DNA of 10,067 nt. Source: Bacteroidota bacterium (GTDB lineage: Bacteria > Bacteroidota > Bacteroidia > Bacteroidales > Prolixibacteraceae). Numbering within the stretch: the stretch's first letter is position 1; each line of letters starts with the position of its first letter. The notes below the pieces were generated by a model that saw only the letters and a program-made list of their open reading frames with translations, was not told the DNA's origin and ran no database searches. The stretch lies in the NCBI GenBank assembly GCA_023488865.1, contig JAMDDG010000034.1, positions 1 to 10,067 of the forward strand, in the 5' to 3' direction. Below are positions 8,123 through 10,067 of this stretch, one piece after another. A program made the translations under genes and the position numbers.

Positions 8123-9034
8123 TCAACAATTTGTGTCTTCAGGCACCACAATATTCAACGACATCGGATCTATAGAAATCCGTATGGGTTCGTTGTTTTT
8201 GACTGGCTCGCCGTCCACATGGAAATTCAGATTTTTCCCATTGATAACAAGGGTTTGCATCTTGAAATAGGTACAAACAGGCGACTTGTGTATTGTTTTG
8301 CTGAATAACCTGATGCCCAATCCCAAAGCTACAAAGAAACCGAAAGGCTTTAGTGCACAAAAATCCAGGACGCCATCCGTCACACTTGCCAGTGGAGCAA
8401 TAAAGGCATTGTTGCCATATTGCGAGGTATTGGCCAATGTCAGCACGAAAGCGGTATGGCTTTCAGTAACCCCATTCATCTCCACCATATAGGTTTCGGG
8501 TTGATAGCTAAAAAATTCCCTCATGGTCGCTTTGAAATATGGAATAGGGCCCCTGTTGGTAGCCTTGGCAAAACACCTTGCTATATGATCATCGAAACCC
8601 AATCCGCACACATTCATGAATCTGCGGTCATTGGCTAAACCAGTGTCAATCTTAATGGTATGACCATTCAAAAGTTGTGAAATAGCGGTTGCCGGTTTCA
8701 TCGAGATTCCGAGTTCGCGCCCCAGGGCATTGCCCGATCCTGCCGGGATTAAACCCATGGTCCCCGTAGTACCTGCTAACGCGGAAGCCACTTCATTCAT
8801 GGTCCCATCGCCTCCCACCGCCACAAAAACATCAAATTTCTCAAATTTCTTCAGTATGATTTTTTTGGCATCTCCCGGACTGCGTGTGAAGAGAATTTTA
8901 AACTTCACGCCCTTTTCGTTACACGCATTGGCAATCATTTGCAGAAAATCCCTCCTGCCGCCAATACCGGCTATCGGGTTAAGTATAAACAGATACCGCA
9001 GAATCTTTACCTCACTTTTCTTGGGAATTGCCAT
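8123..9034 (-). CDS. Lipid kinase of the diacylglycerol/sphingosine kinase superfamily (YegS/LCB5-like)
   Basis: These cytoplasmic or membrane-associated enzymes phosphorylate a lipid hydroxyl using ATP. From the ATG at 9034 it is 303 residues. The N-terminal catalytic domain shows NPIAGIGG (19-26), the nucleotide-binding GGDGTMNEV (74-82), and IPAGSGNALGREL (96-108). The C-terminal half is the beta-rich lipid-kinase domain ending in FHVDGEPVKNNEPIRISIDP. The PAGSGNALG form resembles the PxGSGNALA of sphingosine kinases more than the GTANDFA of DgkB/YegS. Since many Bacteroidetes make sphingolipids, a sphingoid-base or ceramide substrate is possible but unproven. An alternative TTG start at 9061 adds nine residues (MKGKQEKHQ); I prefer the ATG because that extension lies outside the family fold. 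It sits upstream of the CNNM-type gene on the same strand. Confidence 0.88.
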   Translation of the reverse strand: MAIPKKSEVKILRYLFILNPIAGIGGRRDFLQMIANACNEKGVKFKILFTRSPGDAKKIILKKFEKFDVFVAVGGDGTMNEVASALAGTTGTMGLIPAGSGNALGRELGISMKPATAISQLLNGHTIKIDTGLANDRRFMNVCGLGFDDHIARCFAKATNRGPIPYFKATMREFFSYQPETYMVEMNGVTESHTAFVLTLANTSQYGNNAFIAPLASVTDGVLDFCALKPFGFFVALGLGIRLFSKTIHKSPVCTYFKMQTLVINGKNLNFHVDGEPVKNNEPIRISIDPMSLNIVVPEDTNC

Positions 9035-9110
9035 CTGGTGTTTTTCTTGTTTACCTTTCAAACCTTCTTATTGCATGCCACTAAAGATCGATTCAGGTTA
9101 TAATCGTCAG

Positions 9111-9118
9111 CAAAGATA
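9111..9118 (-). promoter_or_regulatory. Putative -7 element of the lipid-kinase gene
   Basis: The minus strand reads TATCTTTG followed by C, a perfect Bacteroidetes -7 element (TAnnTTTGC). It would give a leader of about 70 nt before the ATG at 9034. The only nearby TTG on that strand (9133-9131) is too close (12 bp) to serve as a standard -33 element. Confidence 0.45.
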
Positions 9119-9214
9119 ATTCACGAAGCCCAACATAAAATTTTTTAACTGAAAAAATAACTTTTTTTTAATTGTTCACAAAAATGAATTAGAACATAAT
9201 AAACTATTTAGCAC

Positions 9215-9238
9215 ATAAGGAATAACCATATTCCTTAT
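9215..9238. repeat. Perfect 9-bp inverted repeat
   Basis: ATAAGGAAT (9215-9223) pairs perfectly with ATTCCTTAT (9230-9238) across the 6-nt loop AACCAT. No T-run follows on either strand, so it is not a standard terminator. It could be an operator or a transcript hairpin. Confidence 0.6.
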
Positions 9239-9260
9239 TACCTGACAATTGAATCAGATA

Positions 9261-9284
9261 AGTTATCAACAATTGTTAATAACT
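9261..9284. repeat. 24-bp near-perfect palindrome, possible operator
   Basis: The left arm AGTTATCAACAA and right arm TTGTTAATAACT are reverse complements except for one position pair (C9267 against A9278). There is no spacer. It ends 38 bp before the TTG of the array promoter, a position where a dimeric regulator could bind. TTATCAACA also differs from the DnaA box TTATCCACA by one base, which I consider probably coincidental. Confidence 0.5.
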
Positions 9285-9322
9285 ACAGTTAAAATAAGGT
9301 TTGTAGAAAAGTGCAAAAAAAG

Positions 9323-9354
9323 TTGCAAAACGGCTATGTGATGTTGTATATTTG
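9323..9354 (+). promoter_or_regulatory. Bacteroidetes-type promoter of the structured RNA array
   Basis: TTG at 9323-9325 and TATATTTG at 9347-9354 match the -33 (TTG) and -7 (TAnnTTTG) elements of the Bacteroidetes primary sigma factor, separated by 21 bp. Transcription would start near 9360, exactly where the first RNA stems begin (GCCAT at 9368). It points away from the lipid kinase and into a region with no protein gene. Confidence 0.7.
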
Positions 9355-9362
9355 AAACATCA

Positions 9363-9455
9363 GGTCAGCCATAAAGGGTCACCCAAAAATGGCGGAAGCG
9401 GCCGAAGGTTCTTAATTGAGTTGGAAGCCAAATCGAACGGATCGCAAGATCCGCG
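9363..9455 (+). other. 5' leader domain of the RNA array
   Basis: The first part of the transcript has no clear counterpart in unit 2. GCCAT (9368-9372) pairs with ATGGC (9389-9393) around an inner GGG-TCA-CCC hairpin (9376-9384). A possible imperfect stem follows (9407-9429, with loop AATT), and then the strong 6-bp GCAA hairpin at 9438-9453. This looks like a distinct leader that caps the array. Confidence 0.55.
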
Positions 9456-9690
9456 CCACAGATGGGTCGGAGTTCAGGATCACAAGGAGCAATCCGATGC
9501 TATCCGGACAGTCAAAAAGTGCTGAGTGTTCTTTTCAATGTTGTAGCAAAAAGGTCGAAGATCGGAAGGTTCGCAAGACCCGGAAAATTTTCGAAGGAAA
9601 TCATCCCTCGCAAGAGAGAGTTCGTAAGAACAGAAAGTACTCCGGGTGATATTTGATTGAAAGATTAATTTTTCTCCCGACTTATTGCAT
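9456..9690 (+). repeat. RNA array unit 1
   Basis: Blocks shared with unit 2: GATGGG (9461-9466); CCGG followed by an A-run and TGAG-GTTCTTT (9504-9534); a GCAA hairpin (9568-9580); TTTTCGA-GGAAATCA (9588-9603) leading to the CTC-GCAA-GAG hairpin (9607-9616); and GAAAGTAC (9633-9640). The offsets to unit 2 are 342, 354, 353, 353 and 340 nt. The drop of 13 matches one extra GTAA hairpin here (9620-9631). ATCA (9600-9603) can pair with TGAT (9647-9650) and CC with GG inside it, closing this sub-domain. The last 50 nt (9641-9690) are an AT-rich linker unlike the one after unit 2. Confidence 0.75.
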
Positions 9691-10033
9691 CCCTATCCCT
9701 GAGGAATCCGCAAGGAAACCAAAAGGAGATTCCCGCATCGGAACCCGCAAGGAGGACGAAAAGGATGACTGAAGAGATCGCCGTTAAAAGCAGTTTCATC
9801 AGGATGGGAGCCGAAGAAGCGCGATTGAAGCGTAAGTTTCGAAAGTGAATCGTACGACCGGCAGAAAAAAAGACATTGAGCGTTCTTTAGGTAGTTGAAG
9901 TTTGAAGAGTAAGACGGAACGTGACGCAAGTCGCGGGAAGTTTTCGATGGAAATCACCCGTCGCAAGACAGTGAAAGTACCCTGAAAGCACATCCATCGC
10001 AAGATGGAAAAGCCGTAAGGACTTCGGGCAACT
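9691..10033 (+). repeat. RNA array unit 2
   Basis: The unit opens with CCCTATCCCTGAGGAATCC and a TCC-GCAA-GGA hairpin, a block that reappears at 10038-10059. GGAATC (9703-9708) can alternatively pair with GATTCC (9728-9733). GATGA-CTG (9764-9771) pairs with CAG-TT-TCATC (9791-9800). The core shared with unit 1 runs from 9803 to 9980. TCAC (9954-9957) and GTGA (9971-9974) close the GTC-GCAA-GAC hairpin. The linker after GAAAGTAC (9981-10033) differs from that of unit 1 and carries its own CCATC-GCAA-GATGG hairpin and a CC-GTAA-GG element. Confidence 0.75.
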
Positions 10034-10067
10034 CCTCTCCCGGAAGGGATCCGCGAGGATTTCGAAA
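10034..10067 (+). repeat. Start of RNA array unit 3 (cut by window end)
   Basis: TCCCGGAAGGGATCCGCGAG (10038-10057) followed by GA lines up with 9696-9716 of unit 2: 18 of 22 aligned columns are identical, with one gap, at an offset of 342-343 nt. The loop changes from GCAA to GCGA, staying GNRA. It shows that the array continues to the right. Confidence 0.68.

Larger units (their letters stand above)
9119..9322. other. AT-rich intergenic region between lipid kinase and RNA array
   Basis: No protein gene is supported. The stretch holds A- and T-runs (9137-9170), the inverted repeat at 9215-9238 and the near-palindrome at 9261-9284. It separates the leftward lipid-kinase promoter from the rightward promoter of the structured RNA and is a plausible control region for either. 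Confidence 0.6.
9360..10067 (+). ncRNA. Large structured non-coding RNA built of tandem units (continues past window)
   Basis: The stretch has no credible reading frame and is packed with short hairpins whose loops are GNRA on the + strand. Stem/loop positions: 9438-9453 (CGGATC-GCAA-GATCCG), 9607-9616 (CTC-GCAA-GAG), 9620-9631 (GTTC-GTAA-GAAC), 9707-9716 (TCC-GCAA-GGA), 9827-9840 (GAAGC-GTAA-GTTTC, inside CGATT 9822-9826/AATCG 9848-9852), 9920-9935 (6-bp stem, GCAA), 9960-9969 (GTC-GCAA-GAC), 9994-10007 (CCATC-GCAA-GATGG), 10038-10049 (TCCC-GGAA-GGGA) and 10049-10060 (ATCC-GCGA-GGAT); the last two share A10049 in this listing. A weaker one is at 9568-9580. On the minus strand these loops would be TTGC, not GNRA, so the + strand is the RNA, agreeing with the promoter at 9323-9354. 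Core blocks repeat at about 340-355 nt. I recognise no known family (compared by eye with tmRNA, RNase P and group II introns). Confidence 0.82.

Noticed and set aside
9263..9271. TTATCAACA as a DnaA box marking a replication origin.
   Set aside because: One mismatch to the consensus, no cluster of further boxes, and no dnaA/dnaN or replication genes nearby; it is better explained as part of the 24-bp palindrome.
9416..9656. Open frames of 64-77 codons on the + strand in array unit 1.
   Set aside because: They have no plausible start context or protein-like pattern, are not conserved in unit 2, and the sequence changes between units keep RNA pairing rather than codons.
9765..9848. A 27-codon frame (MTEEIAVKSS... 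with a basic tail) behind a perfect AGGAGG at 9750-9755 inside array unit 2.
   Set aside because: Its ATG lies in the GATGA/TCATC stem and its end in the CGATT/AATCG hairpin, unit 1 has no matching frame, and Bacteroidetes do not depend on strong Shine-Dalgarno sites. The purine-rich AGGAGG is typical of the whole array.
9360..10067. Possible CRISPR array.
   Set aside because: The repeat period is about 340-355 nt, copies are diverged, and repeats are long multi-hairpin domains; no 25-40 nt identical repeats with short spacers are seen.
9360..10067. Possible tmRNA, RNase P RNA, group I/II intron or rRNA fragment.
   Set aside because: None of their signature blocks are present (no tRNA-like acceptor end, no RNase P GAGGAAAGTCC core, no group II domain V, no rRNA landmark), and tandem repetition does not fit any of them. 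Only a covariance-model search could exclude them fully.

Overview
The window looks like chromosomal DNA from a member of the Bacteroidetes. It opens with the end of a SusD/RagB-type glycan-binding lipoprotein gene. Several candidate promoters carry the Bacteroidetes -7 element TAnnTTTG. The rest of the protein-coding content is ordinary for that phylum.

Layout. Bases 3-1844 (+) hold the susD-like gene, whose start lies left of the window, followed by a strong intrinsic terminator (1873-1911). Bases 1988-2190 (+) hold a broken remnant of the C-terminal domain of a family GH38 alpha-mannosidase, so the glycan-utilisation locus appears to have lost an enzyme here. Bases 2300-6648 (+) form a tight four-gene operon: NatA-type ABC ATPase, NatB-type ABC permease, Ppx/GppA phosphatase, and an NtrC-type sigma-54 response regulator that lacks the usual C-terminal DNA-binding helix-turn-helix. 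The spacings are +9 nt, a 22-nt overlap and +6 nt. Bases 6736-9034 (-) hold two genes facing the operon: a CNNM/CorB-type membrane transporter and, upstream of it, a lipid kinase of the DAGK/sphingosine-kinase superfamily.

The right end (about 9062-10067) has no credible protein gene and is the most interesting part. An AT-rich stretch holds a 9-bp perfect inverted repeat and a 24-bp near-palindrome. A well-formed Bacteroidetes promoter (TTG at 9323, TATATTTG at 9347) then reads rightward into about 700 nt of purine-rich, stop-filled DNA. This DNA contains many short hairpins capped by GNRA tetraloops (mostly GCAA, also GTAA, GCGA and GGAA). It is organised as a tandem array: core blocks of one roughly 340-355 nt unit recur in the next, and a third unit begins just before the window ends. 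Between copies, stem sequences change while pairing is kept, and loops stay constant. That is the mark of a conserved RNA structure rather than a protein or a passive DNA repeat.

I do not recognise this RNA as a known family. A long transcript made of repeated, ornate RNA domains separated by variable linkers would be a candidate for an undescribed system. Its partner genes, if any, lie to the right of the window, so nothing about function can be read from here.
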